64,000 nt of DNA from Actinomadura opuntiae (GCF_030283205.1 NZ_JASNWF010000011.1:1-64000); one strand, 5' to 3'; shown: positions 8,502 to 17,659, counted from the stretch's first letter. Numbers and translations are program-made. Notes: a model not told the origin generated them from the letters alone.

Positions 8502-9524
8502 GTGAAGAAGATCGGTTTTCTCTCGTTCGGTCACTGGAGCGACGGCGCGGGCTCGCGGACGCGGTCGGCGGCGGACGCACTGCTGCAGTCGATCGATCTC
8601 GCCGTGGCGGCCGAGGAACTCGGCGCCGACGGCGCCTATTTTCGGGTGCACCATTTCGCCAGGCAGCTGGCTTCTCCCTTCCCGCTGCTCGCCGCGATCG
8701 GCGCGAAGACCTCGCGCATCGAGATCGGTACAGGCGTGATCGACATGCGGTACGAGAACCCGATGTACTTCGCCGAAGACGCCGGAGCCGCCGACCTGAT
8801 CTCCGGCGGACGGCTGCAGCTCGGCATCAGCCGCGGGTCACCGGAGCAGGTCATCGAGGGGTGGCGGTACTTCGGGTACGAGCCGTCCGAGGGCGACACC
8901 GATGCCGACATGGCACGCAAGCACACCGAGATACTGCTCACGGTGCTGCAGGGCAGAGGCTTCGCAGAGCCGAATCCGCGACCGATGTTCCCCAATCCAC
9001 CCGGGCTGCTGCGCATCGAGCCGCACTCCGCAGGGCTGCGCGACCGCATCTGGTGGGGCTCGAGCTCCAATGCCACCGGCGTGTGGGCGGCCGAGCTGGG
9101 CATGAACCTGCAAAGTTCCACGCTCAAGAATGATGAGACCGGTGAGCCGCTGCACGTCCAGCAGCGCAAGCAGATCGAGGCCTACCGGCAGGCGTGGAAG
9201 AGCGCCGGACACCAACGCGAGCCGCGTGTATCGGTCAGCCGCAGCATCTTCCCGCTGACCAGCGATGTGGACCGCGCCTACTTCGGCCGGAACGCCGACT
9301 CGGGCGATCACATCGGAATGATCGACGAGAAGACCAGAGCGGTCTTCGGGCGCTCGTACGCAGCCGAGCCGGACGTGCTGGTCAAGCAGCTCGCCGGCGA
9401 CGAGGCCATTCAGGCCGCGGACACGCTGCTGCTCACGGTCCCCAACCAGCTCGGCGTGGACTACAACGCGCACGTCCTAGAGAACATCCTGGCTCACGTG
9501 GCACCCGAACTCGGCTGGCGCTGA
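8502..9524 (+). CDS. LLM class flavin-dependent oxidoreductase (luciferase-like monooxygenase)
   Basis: About 340 residues. GTG 8502 gives the family start KKIGFLSFGHW; ATG 8487, five codons earlier, is the alternative. The bacterial-luciferase TIM-barrel fold is indicated by DGAYFRVHHFARQLASPFPLLAAIGAKTSRIEIGTGVIDMRYENPMYFAEDAGAADLISGGRLQLGISRGSPEQ, the FMN/F420-binding core of alkanal-monooxygenase-like proteins. C-terminal LLLTVPNQLGVDYNAHVLENI is also typical. Members use FMNH2 or F420 for oxygenation or reduction of varied substrates; none can be named here. It stands alone, followed by a convergent methyltransferase gene. Confidence 0.88.
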   Translation: MKKIGFLSFGHWSDGAGSRTRSAADALLQSIDLAVAAEELGADGAYFRVHHFARQLASPFPLLAAIGAKTSRIEIGTGVIDMRYENPMYFAEDAGAADLISGGRLQLGISRGSPEQVIEGWRYFGYEPSEGDTDADMARKHTEILLTVLQGRGFAEPNPRPMFPNPPGLLRIEPHSAGLRDRIWWGSSSNATGVWAAELGMNLQSSTLKNDETGEPLHVQQRKQIEAYRQAWKSAGHQREPRVSVSRSIFPLTSDVDRAYFGRNADSGDHIGMIDEKTRAVFGRSYAAEPDVLVKQLAGDEAIQAADTLLLTVPNQLGVDYNAHVLENILAHVAPELGWR

Positions 9525-9566
9525 TAGCCAAGCCGGCCCTGTTCGGCGCGGCACCCCATTTCCCGC

Positions 9567-10487
9567 TCAGGCAGTCGTCAAGTTGAGGACACCGCTGACG
9601 TAACGTACGTCCGCCATGTGCAGGTCGTCGTCCTTGATGGGCGGAAGGTCGTTGGCGGCGAGCAGGTCTCGGATGGTGATGGTGTTCAGTGTCCAGCCGA
9701 GGTCGGTCAGGTAGGAAGCCGCTTCGTTGCGCTCACCGAAATGGCGCAGGCGCGCATGGTCGAGATCGAAACCGTGCGCGCGCCAGCGTTCGGAGATGCG
9801 GTGAAGGCCTTCCTTGGTCTGGTCCTCGTCGTCCGGTCGCGGGTTGGGCCTGCTTTCGGTGGCCACCCGGCTTCCCGGCGCGCTGAGTTCGGTGATGGAG
9901 TCCAGCAAGGCGTCCTGGGCATCGGACGGCAGGTAGCCCAGCAGGCCCTCGGCACTCCACGCGGTCGGCCGGGCCGGGTCGAATCCGGCGGCGAGCAGTG
10001 CGGCGGACCAGTCGTCGCGCAGATCGACCGCGACCACTCGCCGGTCGGCGGCGGGCGCTGCGCCCAACTCGGCCAGGGCTCGGGTCTTGAACTCGATGAC
10101 CTGCGGCTGGTCGACCTCGTACACCACGGTTCCAGCCGGCCAGGGCAGTCGGTACGCGCGGGAGTCCAACCCCGATGCGAGGATCACGACCTGTGTGATG
10201 CCCGCGTTCGTCGCGTCGAGGAAGAACTCGTCGTAGAACTTGGTCCGTACCTTGGCTCCGTCGATCGTTGCGTGCCCGACCAAGTCGTCGGGGGCCACCT
10301 CGCCGGTCGCCAGCCGGGTGAGGAGGCCGATGCCGACCGCCCGGACGAGCGGTTCGGCGAACGCGTCGTCGATGAGCGCGTGATCCGTACGGGTCGCAAT
10401 CGCCCGTGTTAGGGCGGCCAGGGTCGCGGTCGCGCCGACGCTGGAGGCCAGGTCCCAGGAGTCTCCGTCATACCTGGTGGAATTCAT
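9567..10487 (-). CDS. class I SAM-dependent methyltransferase (LCMT/PF04072, mycobacterial type)
   Basis: 306 residues. DGDSWDLASSVGATATLAALTRAIAT at the start, VVILASGLDSRAYRLPWPAGTVVYEVDQPQVIEFK (SAM-binding motif I and the acidic loop) and WSAEGLLGYLP are the hallmarks of the leucine-carboxyl-methyltransferase-like family that is greatly expanded in mycobacteria and other actinomycetes. Acceptors are mostly unknown; O-methylation of a carboxylate or phenol is plausible. It diverges from a TetR gene across about 108 nt with several palindromes, so repression by that TetR is likely. Confidence 0.9.
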   Translation of the reverse strand: MNSTRYDGDSWDLASSVGATATLAALTRAIATRTDHALIDDAFAEPLVRAVGIGLLTRLATGEVAPDDLVGHATIDGAKVRTKFYDEFFLDATNAGITQVVILASGLDSRAYRLPWPAGTVVYEVDQPQVIEFKTRALAELGAAPAADRRVVAVDLRDDWSAALLAAGFDPARPTAWSAEGLLGYLPSDAQDALLDSITELSAPGSRVATESRPNPRPDDEDQTKEGLHRISERWRAHGFDLDHARLRHFGERNEAASYLTDLGWTLNTITIRDLLAANDLPPIKDDDLHMADVRYVSGVLNLTTA

Positions 10488-10500
10488 GCTCTGCCTTTCC

Positions 10501-10548
10501 CGGGACTGGGTCCCGTGGTGGCATGATCTGCTCGATCAGGACTGATCA
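10501..10548. promoter_or_regulatory. cluster of palindromes in the methyltransferase/tetR divergent promoter
   Basis: Three elements are visible: CGGGAC/GTCCCG (10501-10506, 10510-10515), TGATC-N5-GATCA (10524-10538) and TGATCA (10543-10548). The repeated TGATC half-sites resemble a TetR operator covering both divergent promoters. Confidence 0.45.
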
Positions 10549-10595
10549 GCCGACCATAGTTGGACGCCCCCATCCGTCTAACGAAAGTGATAGCG

Positions 10596-11255
10596 GTGAC
10601 TGCTCGTTTGCCTCGCAACCTGCGTTCCGACGCCCGGGACAACCGCGACCGCATCCTCAACGCGACCCGCTCGGCGTTCGTCACCGACGGCTTGGACGTG
10701 CCGATCCGCGAGATCGCCCGACGCGCCGAAGTCGGGCCCGCGACCGTCTACCGCCATTTCCCGACCAAGGAGATGCTGGTCGCCGAGGCGTTCACCGACC
10801 AGATGCTGGCATGGCGATCCGTCCTGGACGAAGGGCTCGCCGACCCCGATCCCTGGCACGGCTTCTGCGTGACGATTGAGAAGCTGTGTGAGCTGCAAGC
10901 ACGCGACCGCGGCTTTATCGCGGCGTTCAAGTCCGCCTTTCCGCGCGCGATGGATTTCGCCGCGAATCGCTCTTCCTCGCTGACCTCAGCAGCCGAACTG
11001 ATCCGCCGTGCCAAGGACACCGGCCGCCTGCGCCCCGACGCCGCTCTGGACGATCTCATCCTCATGATCATGGCCAACAGCGGCATCCGCGCGAGCACTC
11101 CGTCAGCCGGAATCGCGGCCTCCCGGCGCTTCGCCGCACTCATGATCCAAGCGTTCCAAGCCTCACCAGCGCCCTCGCCGCTGCCGCCAGCGCCGCAACT
11201 GCCGCCTGCGGTGTCGGTACCTCGACGCAGGTCGCCAGGCGGAGCCACAAGATGA
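10596..11255 (+). CDS. TetR family transcriptional regulator
   Basis: About 219 residues from GTG 10596 (GAAAG 8 nt upstream); TTG 10560 and GTG 10587 are alternatives. The helix-turn-helix is LRSDARDNRDRILNATRSAFVTDGLDVPIREIARRAEVGPATVYRHFPTKEMLVAEAF, the TetR/AcrR type with a DUF-like C-terminal domain (RGFIAAFKSAFPRAM). The last 40 residues are Pro/Ser/Arg-rich and probably disordered. It is divergent from the SAM methyltransferase, its likely target. Confidence 0.88.
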   Translation: MTARLPRNLRSDARDNRDRILNATRSAFVTDGLDVPIREIARRAEVGPATVYRHFPTKEMLVAEAFTDQMLAWRSVLDEGLADPDPWHGFCVTIEKLCELQARDRGFIAAFKSAFPRAMDFAANRSSSLTSAAELIRRAKDTGRLRPDAALDDLILMIMANSGIRASTPSAGIAASRRFAALMIQAFQASPAPSPLPPAPQLPPAVSVPRRRSPGGATR

Positions 11256-11532
11256 TCGAGGATCGAACGCCCGGTCGTCGGCATGAGCGGACCGGACCGG
11301 GTCTTGCTCTCCTGCGCACATGCGGGCCTCGCCGTCTGGCCCGCTGCCGTCTCACCTCGTACTCGCACGCCGCGGCTGTACCGAGACGAGGGGTCCCTGC
11401 CGTCGCCCCTCATGGGCGTGGGCGTCGGGCTCGGCCACGAAATCCGTCCACATCGACCGGCTCATTGACGGCGTCGAACGGCCATCCGGTCACTCGGCGA
11501 GCCCGGCCGCGGTTACCGAATGTGATCGTCAG

Positions 11533-11546
11533 TTAAAACGTTCTGA
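11533..11546. promoter_or_regulatory. LacI-type half-conserved operator (upstream copy)
   Basis: TTAAAACGTTCTGA matches 12 of 14 positions of the perfect palindrome TTAAAACGTTTTAA found 166 bp downstream. A central CG flanked by A- and T-runs is characteristic of LacI/GalR-family operators. It may be an auxiliary site for looping. Confidence 0.5.
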
Positions 11547-11698
11547 GGAACATAAACCGCCGCCTCCCGCCCGTCAAGGCCCTCTGGAGTCGGCCGAGAT
11601 CCTCAGCCCAGCAGTAGCGCGCTCTGATCGCCATGGCGGCCTCATGGCGGGTCTTGACGTGCGTTCTGGATCACATTTACGCTCCTGAAGACGCCAGT

Positions 11699-11716
11699 AA
11701 TTAAAACGTTTTAATT
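11699..11716. promoter_or_regulatory. LacI-type operator, perfect 18-bp palindrome
   Basis: AATTAAAACGTTTTAATT is a perfect 18-bp palindrome with the central CG typical of LacI/GalR operators, very AT-rich against this background. It lies 65 nt before the rhamnosidase start, well placed to overlap the promoter or block elongation. No lacI-type gene lies in the window, so the regulator must be encoded elsewhere. Confidence 0.7.
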
Positions 11717-11780
11717 GCTGGTCGTTCCGCCGCGCCGCAGGGGCCTCACCCCGGCCCCCGGCATGGAGAAGGGAGCGCAG

Positions 11781-14042
11781 ATGGACGGTTCCACGCGGAG
11801 TCTGAAGCGACGGTCGACCGAAAGGCGATGCCTCACGATCGTGATGGCCGCCTTGGCCGCCACCGTAATGTCCGTCGGAGTTCAGCCCGCGATCGCCAGA
11901 GCGGATTCCCCGGACTGGCACTCCTACGTGCTGGGACCCTCGGCGGCGCAGGTGAAGCCGGTCCACGTGGACGCCCGCGGCAAGGTCTCCCACCCGAACA
12001 CGCTCGTGACGGGGAAGGGCCAGGCCACGAAGTTGACCACGGTGGCGGGACAGGCCCCGGCGTCCGTCCTACTCGACTTCGGTAAGGACGTCGGCGGCAC
12101 GCCGTACATCGACGTCGCGGCGGTGTCGGGCGCGCCCTCGCTTTCGCTGGTCACCGGTGAGGCGCGAGGATTCCTGCGCAAGCCGGCCGCGACCACCGTC
12201 GCGGCCGAGGCCTCAGCCGGGGCGACCCAGGTCAAGCTGGCCTCCACGAACGGCCTCGAGACCGGCGACAAGATCACCTTCGGTACGGGAGCGGGCGCGC
12301 AGGCCAGGACCATCACCGCGTTCGACGCCGCCACGGGCACCGTCTCGTTCACTCCGGCCCTGACGGACGCGCTGCCGGTGGGGACGGCCGTGTCGACCGC
12401 GCTCGGAGCGCCCGCGTCGGACGAGTCCCCCGGGCTGGCCGGCGTCGGTGGTCTCGACACCCTCACGCCCGGTGGCAAGGGACGGGTGACGGCCAAGTTC
12501 CATGGCGGCTTCCGCTTCGTCCTGCTCACCCTCACCACCCCGGGCACCGTGTCGATCTCGGGTGCCGGTGTGGACTTCCAGGCGTTCCGCGCGACCCCGC
12601 GCGACTATGCCGGCTGGTTCCTGTCCAGCGATCGCCAGCTGAACAAGATGTGGTATTCGGGCGCCTACACCGTGCAGCTGAACATGAAGGCGCCTGGGCT
12701 CAACGGCCTGCCCGACGCCCGCATCTACGACGGCGCCAAGCGCGACCGGAGCATCTGGACCGGTGACCTGATCGTCCAGGAACCGACCGTCCTGAGCACG
12801 CTCGGAGACGCCGGAGCCCCCTACGTGAAGTCGTCGCTGGACGTGCTGCTCGCCAGCCAGCGGGCCGACGGCGCGTTCCCCGGATCACCCGACTTCGCCA
12901 AGGGCCGCAACCCCGCGGGCTCGCCGCTGTTCTACTCCAACAACTACTCCGAGTACGGCTCGCGCGCGTTCATCGACTACTACCGCTACACCGGAGACGA
13001 GGCCTACATCCGCGCCGCTCTCCCCGCGCTGCGCCGGGAGCTGGCCTACAACGCAACGTTCGTCAACGGCAACGACCTCGTGGTGTCCAACGACCGGGAT
13101 TACTGGCAGGCGACACAGACGGGCGAGGTCACCAAGTACAGCGTCGACTACTACGCGCTCCTGCGGGAGATGGCGTGGGTCGAGCGCAAGGTCGGCTCCG
13201 CCGACGCGGCGGCCGACGACGACTCGCGCGCCGAGGCCGTCAAGACCGCCATCAACACCCGGCTGTGGAACCCCGACCTCGGCGCCTACGGTCAGAGCAG
13301 CGACAACCCTGGCCGGCTCGTCGAGGACGCCAACGCGGCCGCACTGCAGTACGGCATCGTCCCGGAAGACCGCCGCGCCAGCGTCCTGGCCGCGCTGAAG
13401 AAGCTGTGGACCCCCTACGGCACCATCCTCGGCCCGGGGCTTGCCGACCCGACCGGGCACACCATCGAGCCCTACGGCAACGGCATGGAGACCGCCGGCC
13501 GGTTCGCCGCCGGCGACACCGCCGGAGCCTTCGATCTCATGCGGCGCACCTGGGGGCAGATGGTCGATGAGCGCGACCCGCTCTACACCGGCGGGCTGTG
13601 GGAGTTCAAGAACAACTCCGGCGGGGTCAACCGCACCACCGCCAGCCTCGCCCACGGGTGGGCGGCCTCCCCGACCGTGCAGCTCACCGAACAGGTCCTC
13701 GGCATCGCACCGGCCGATCCCGGTTACGCGTCCTGGAGCATCAAGCCGCGACCGGGAACGTTGAAGTGGTCCAAGGGTGCCGTGCCGACCAAGAACGGGA
13801 CCATCACGGCCGGCTGGACGTCCAACCCGGGCACCTCCTACTTCGACCTGAACGCCCGCACGCCCTCCGGTACTCACGGCACGATCTCCGTGCCGGCGGA
13901 CGAGAAGTCCGTCGTCACCGTCAACGGCAAGACCGCCTGGAACCGCGGAAAGAGCGAAGCGTACGACGCCCGGGCCGCCGACGGCTACGTCGCCCTCAAC
14001 GTCCCGGGCGGCGGCTACCACGTCACCGTCACCCGAGGCTGA
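11781..14042 (+). CDS. secreted GH78-like alpha-L-rhamnosidase (six-hairpin glycosidase)
   Basis: 753 residues from ATG 11781, which has GGGAG 5 nt upstream. The N-terminus has an arginine-rich n-region and hydrophobic core ending in QPAIARA, a Sec or Tat signal peptide, so the enzyme is exported. The beta-sandwich part has DFGKDVGGTPYIDV and AYTVQLNM; the (alpha/alpha)6 barrel carries the acidic loop YDGAKRDRSIWTGDL (about residues 316-330), equivalent to the catalytic region of GH78 rhamnosidases. GLWEFKNNSGGVNRTTASLAHGWAASPTVQL and PGYASWSIKP are C-terminal hallmarks. Around residues 136-210 it has an extra 75-residue insert (GATQVKLASTNGLETGDKI) absent from the paralogue downstream. It is likely induced by rhamnosides through the LacI-type operator. 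Confidence 0.85.
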   Translation: MDGSTRSLKRRSTERRCLTIVMAALAATVMSVGVQPAIARADSPDWHSYVLGPSAAQVKPVHVDARGKVSHPNTLVTGKGQATKLTTVAGQAPASVLLDFGKDVGGTPYIDVAAVSGAPSLSLVTGEARGFLRKPAATTVAAEASAGATQVKLASTNGLETGDKITFGTGAGAQARTITAFDAATGTVSFTPALTDALPVGTAVSTALGAPASDESPGLAGVGGLDTLTPGGKGRVTAKFHGGFRFVLLTLTTPGTVSISGAGVDFQAFRATPRDYAGWFLSSDRQLNKMWYSGAYTVQLNMKAPGLNGLPDARIYDGAKRDRSIWTGDLIVQEPTVLSTLGDAGAPYVKSSLDVLLASQRADGAFPGSPDFAKGRNPAGSPLFYSNNYSEYGSRAFIDYYRYTGDEAYIRAALPALRRELAYNATFVNGNDLVVSNDRDYWQATQTGEVTKYSVDYYALLREMAWVERKVGSADAAADDDSRAEAVKTAINTRLWNPDLGAYGQSSDNPGRLVEDANAAALQYGIVPEDRRASVLAALKKLWTPYGTILGPGLADPTGHTIEPYGNGMETAGRFAAGDTAGAFDLMRRTWGQMVDERDPLYTGGLWEFKNNSGGVNRTTASLAHGWAASPTVQLTEQVLGIAPADPGYASWSIKPRPGTLKWSKGAVPTKNGTITAGWTSNPGTSYFDLNARTPSGTHGTISVPADEKSVVTVNGKTAWNRGKSEAYDARAADGYVALNVPGGGYHVTVTRG

Positions 14043-14107
14043 CACCGGCGCGGCACGAGCCGGGTCATTCGTGACGTCCCACGCCATTTTCGAGGAGAAC
14101 GAGATCG

Positions 14108-16048
14108 ATGAGGCGAAGAAGAAGTCGAGTCGCCCTGCTGGCGGCCGGTGTGGTGTGCGCCGCAGCGGGGAGCGCACTGCCGGTTTCGGCGGCAGATGCC
14201 TCACCGCCGGACTGGCGCAGGTATGTGCAGGGACCGGCGACGGGCAACGTGCGTCCGGTAACCGCCGCGGTGCTGTCCGGCAACGTGACGCATGCTCCGG
14301 GCCTCACCGGCCGGGGAGCCGAGCCGACCACCCTGACGGTGACGCCCGGCGGCCCGCCCGCAACGGTGCTGCTCGATTACGGCAAGGAAATGGTCGGCAC
14401 CCCGTACATCGACGTGGTGTCCGCCGCGGCCGCGCCACCCCTGCAACTGGCTTTCAGTGAGACGCGCAAGTACCTGTTCGACGCGGACGGGCGGCCGACC
14501 GGCGACGGCGTGGGCACCGGCGGCTACGAGCGCCAACAATCGATCACGCCCACCGCGCACTCCCGCGTCTCCGGCACCTTCGAGGGCGGCTTCCGCTACG
14601 AGACCATCACCCTGTCCACGCCCGGCACCGTGGTTTTGCGGGCGGCCGGCATCGCCTTCGAGGCCTACCGCGCCACTCCCGCCCAATACCAGGGCCATTT
14701 CCTGTCGAGTTCGGACGCGCTGAACCGGATGTGGTTCGGCGGCGCGTACACCGTCCAGACCGACATGGCCGCCAAGGGCGTCCAAGACGCTCTCGCTCCC
14801 TCGGTGCTCGACGGAGCGAAACGCGACCGGAAGATCTGGTCCGGGGATCTGGCCATCGAGGGCCCGGCCATTCTCGCCTCGCTCGGCTCCAACGGCGCCC
14901 CGTACGTCAAGAAATCGCTGCTCGCGCTGCTCAAACTCTCCAAACCCGGATCCGGTCTGGCCGGCTTCGGCGTTCCGTCCGGCGGCAGCAACGGCCTCGA
15001 CCCGGCCTATTCCAACACCTACTCCTCATGGACCGCGGACGACGCGGTCGGCTACTTCCGGGCCACCGCCGACACCGACATGGCCCGGCAGATCTTGCCC
15101 TACGTCGAAGGTCAGATCACCTACGACTCGACCTTGACCGACGCCGACGGCCTGCTCGTCACCGCCAACGTCTTCGGTGGCCCCAACAGCGGCCTGGACT
15201 GGGACATCTACGACGGCCCGAAGGCAGGCGTGGTCGCCGCCACCAACATGCTCTACTACCGCGTCCTCACCGACGCCGCTTACCTTGAGACCCAACTCGG
15301 CAACGGCAGAAAGGCCACCGAATATCTGGCCACCGCCACCCGCATCAAAAAGGCGATCAACGCTCGCCTGTTCAACCCCGCGACCGGCGCCTACGGTCTC
15401 GGCGAAACCGCCCGCGGCACTATCGCCCAGGACGCCAACTCCCTGGCCATACTGTTCGGCATCGCCCCACAGGACAAGGTGCCCGGCATAGTGCGCGCAC
15501 TGAAGACCCTATGGGACGCCCACGGCTCACGTCCGTTCTCCGCCGACGCCGACCTCAGTACCACGCACAGTCCCTTCATCACCGGCCTCGAAGTCGAAGC
15601 CCTCTACAAGGCCGGCTACGCCACCGACGCCGAAAAGCTGCTGGCACTCACCTGGAACCAGATGATCGACCCCAAGAACCCGAACTACACCGGCACCTTC
15701 TGGGAGAACTATCTCCCCGACGGCACCCTTCAGGACGGCTCGATCAGCGCCTCCCACGGCTGGTCCGCCGGCCCCACGCCGGCATTGACCGGCTACGCAC
15801 TGGGCGTCCAACCGGTCGACCCCGGCTACCGGACCTTCACCGTCTCACCGCACTTCGGCACGCTGAACTGGGCCAACGGAGTGGTCCCGACCCCCTACGG
15901 ACCGATCACCGTTACCTGGACCCGCCGCGGAGCCAGGCACGAACTCACCGTCAAGGCGCCATCTGGCACAACCGCCACCGTGCAGCTACCAGGCCACCGT
16001 CCGCTCAAGATCCACGGCACGACCGAGACCCTCACCTCGGACACCTGA
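14108..16048 (+). CDS. secreted GH78-like alpha-L-rhamnosidase, second copy
   Basis: 646 residues from ATG 14108 with GAGGAG upstream. The signal peptide starts with four arginines after Met and ends near PVSAADA. It is a paralogue of the preceding enzyme: DYGKEMVGTPYIDVV, FLSSSDALNRMWFGGAYTVQTDM, the catalytic acidic loop LDGAKRDRKIWSGDL (about residue 235) and SISASHGWSAGPTPALTGYALGVQPVDPGYRTF align directly, but the 75-residue insert is missing. The intergenic gap of 65 nt suggests one transcript. It probably acts with the first enzyme on plant or microbial rhamnosides; division of labour is unknown. A strong hairpin follows the stop. Confidence 0.85.
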   Translation: MRRRRSRVALLAAGVVCAAAGSALPVSAADASPPDWRRYVQGPATGNVRPVTAAVLSGNVTHAPGLTGRGAEPTTLTVTPGGPPATVLLDYGKEMVGTPYIDVVSAAAAPPLQLAFSETRKYLFDADGRPTGDGVGTGGYERQQSITPTAHSRVSGTFEGGFRYETITLSTPGTVVLRAAGIAFEAYRATPAQYQGHFLSSSDALNRMWFGGAYTVQTDMAAKGVQDALAPSVLDGAKRDRKIWSGDLAIEGPAILASLGSNGAPYVKKSLLALLKLSKPGSGLAGFGVPSGGSNGLDPAYSNTYSSWTADDAVGYFRATADTDMARQILPYVEGQITYDSTLTDADGLLVTANVFGGPNSGLDWDIYDGPKAGVVAATNMLYYRVLTDAAYLETQLGNGRKATEYLATATRIKKAINARLFNPATGAYGLGETARGTIAQDANSLAILFGIAPQDKVPGIVRALKTLWDAHGSRPFSADADLSTTHSPFITGLEVEALYKAGYATDAEKLLALTWNQMIDPKNPNYTGTFWENYLPDGTLQDGSISASHGWSAGPTPALTGYALGVQPVDPGYRTFTVSPHFGTLNWANGVVPTPYGPITVTWTRRGARHELTVKAPSGTTATVQLPGHRPLKIHGTTETLTSDT

Positions 16049-16068
16049 CCTGACGCAAGGGCCGCGCA

Positions 16069-16104
16069 CGCCGACGCAACGGCGTACGCGGCCCCGGAGC
16101 GTAC
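16069..16104 (+). terminator. intrinsic terminator after the rhamnosidase pair
   Basis: GGGCCGCG-C-ACGCCG (16069-16083) pairs with CGGCGT-A-CGCGGCCC (16090-16104), a 15-bp stem with one mismatch and a 6-nt loop, 20 nt after the second rhamnosidase stop. No T-tract follows, as is usual in actinomycetes. Confidence 0.7.
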
Positions 16105-16391
16105 TGCTCGCCCCGCACGCACCTGGGGCACTGCTAGAGGACGACGATCACCTCACCGGAGATCCGCACTATGTGCCCGACTCCTGGGACTACCAGCGCA
16201 TTCTGGAGATTCCGCCGGACGAGCCGGTCAGCGTCATCGGTACGAGCCTGAGCGCCATCGACGTGATCCTCCTGTTGCGCGCCCACGGCCACCGCGCCCC
16301 GATCCACGCGGTGTCACGATTCCGCCCCCTGCCCAAGGTCCCTACCGTCCCCACCGCCTCAAATACTTGAACGCGACGAATCTATGCATGA
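16086..16391 (+). pseudogene. FAD/NAD(P)-binding protein (PF13454-like), N-terminal-side fragment at an inversion breakpoint
   Basis: The plus frame reads LAPHAPGALLEDDDHLTGDPHYVPDSWDYQRILEIPPDEPVSVIGTSLSAIDVILLLRAHGHRAPIHAVSRFRPLPKV, the second dinucleotide-binding region of FAD-dependent proteins with the FAD_NAD_binding_9 domain (VxIVGTGLTxxDVxLxLRxxGHxGPIHxxSRRGLLP). After LPKV a frameshift leads into GPYRPHRLKYLNATNLCMT. The rest of the gene appears on the opposite strand at 17660-17950. The N-terminal FAD domain is absent, cut off by the rhamnosidase terminator. The gene is not functional. Confidence 0.65.
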
Positions 16392-17010
16392 CGGTGGCGA
16401 CCGCACGGAACTGCGCGCGGACTTCCGTGGGGACGCGGGGGCGCCAAGGGCGGCCGAGGGCGCCGAGCCCGGACGGCAACGTCGATGCCACGGCGACCGC
16501 CGCCACGCACAGGGCGATCTCCACGAGGTAGTACGACCGCGTGGGCAGATGCAGGTAGAAGGCGATGAGGCCGGTCAGGACCGGCCCGATGCCGTTGCCC
16601 GCGGTGGTGACCAGGGACGCCAGCAGGGAGGCGCGGTCGCGATCGTTCTCCGGGGCGGTGGCGACCAAGGCGTTCGCAGCGATGCCCGACCCCATGCCCA
16701 CCGCGACACCCTGCACGGCCCGAGCGGCGAAGAGCCAGCCGAGACCCGTGGCGGCGGCGAACAACGCCATCGCGCCCGCCGCGAGAACGAGCGACAGGAC
16801 GAGCGGGAGACGGTAGCCGAGAGTGTCGGCGAGGAGCGGCCAGACACAGGGCGGGAACGAGGATGCCGACGTAGGTCGCGAACACCAGTGTCAGCAAAAC
16901 GGGCGAGAAGCCGAACCTTTGCTCGTAGCCGGCGTACAGCGGGCTGGGCATATTCGCCCCGACGAGGGAGACGAGCAGGGTGAACGCGACGCGAGGAACT
17001 AGCCGCGAGC
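16375..17010 (-). pseudogene. MFS transporter, N-terminal half, frameshifted and truncated
   Basis: The minus strand begins VPRVAFTLLVSLVGANMPSPLYAGYEQRFGFSPVLLTLVFATYVGILVPALCLA (first two membrane helices of an MFS drug/metabolite exporter). After a frameshift near 16850 it continues ALFAAATGLGWLFAARAVQGVAVGMGSGIAANALVATAP, GNGIGPVLTGLIAFYLHLPTRSYYLVEIALCVAAVAVAS. Sequence resembling MFS stops near 16385, about halfway through a normal 400-residue protein. A later MFS segment lies on the plus strand at 17957-18109. Confidence 0.75.
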
Positions 17011-17050
17011 CGGGATCCGGGTGGGAGTGGTGGCGGTCACGGCTGCGCGG

Positions 17051-17455
17051 TCAGGAGGCGCCCAGGATCTGCAGCACCTGGCTGGTCCGTGCACAGTGCT
17101 TGTCCGCGCTGTCGAACAGGTCGATCTCGACGTTGACCAGAACGCGTCCGAGTTTGACGGGCTTGGCGACGGCGGCGGCGATCTCGTCCTTGCGGACGGG
17201 CCGCAGGAAGTACGTGGTGGATTCGACTGTGGTCCACCCCGTTCCCTCTTCGATGTTGAGCCCGAGGCAGACGGCACCGGCGAGGTCGCTGAGACTCATC
17301 ACCGCTCCGCCGTGCAGTCCCCCGCCGAGCGTGGACAGCTCCGGCCTGACCACGAGTAGGGCCCGGACGCTCTCGGGCGTGAGCTCGGTGAACTCGATGC
17401 CGAGGGTCTTGGCGTATGGGGCCATCTCATAAATGCGTTCTTGTGTGAGCTCCAT
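17051..17455 (-). CDS. PaaI/hotdog-fold thioesterase
   Basis: 134 residues from ATG 17455 with GGAGAAG 5 nt upstream. The single hotdog domain shows LGGGLHGGAVMSLSDLAGAVCLGLN (the HGG motif and central helix with the catalytic acid region) and TTVESTTYFLRPVRKDEIAAAVAKPVKLGRVLVNVEIDLFD. Such proteins hydrolyse acyl-CoA thioesters, often aromatic or phenylacetyl-type. It lies alone inside what seems to be an inverted segment between pieces of an FAD-protein gene and an MFS gene. Its own frame is intact, so it may still be expressed. Confidence 0.85.
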   Translation of the reverse strand: MELTQERIYEMAPYAKTLGIEFTELTPESVRALLVVRPELSTLGGGLHGGAVMSLSDLAGAVCLGLNIEEGTGWTTVESTTYFLRPVRKDEIAAAVAKPVKLGRVLVNVEIDLFDSADKHCARTSQVLQILGAS

Positions 17456-17659
17456 TGCTTCTCCTTTTCCGTTGCCTGTCTGGTTCACTTGCATCTGGCT
17501 CATTGCTTTGAGGAGCCTACCGTCAATGGACGTCGCAGTGCGGCGTCGGCTGCGACTGAACGCGCCATGCCCCCGGCATTCCGCATGATGGCCTTGATCG
17601 AATTGGTATAGAAATCGACGCCGCAGGTCCGCGGTCCGATGAGCGAGACGGCAGGTCGT

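Larger units (their letters stand above)
11256..11780. other. long regulatory leader of the rhamnosidase operon
   Basis: 525 bases without a supported gene between the TetR stop and the first rhamnosidase start. Base composition is locally AT-richer around 11520-11570 and 11690-11720, where two TTAAAACGTT elements occur. The rest has no recognisable feature. Confidence 0.5.

Noticed and set aside
12885..14204. Long minus-strand open frame opposite the rhamnosidases
   Set aside because: Shadow frame caused by high GC at third positions; the plus strand encodes a complete glycosidase.
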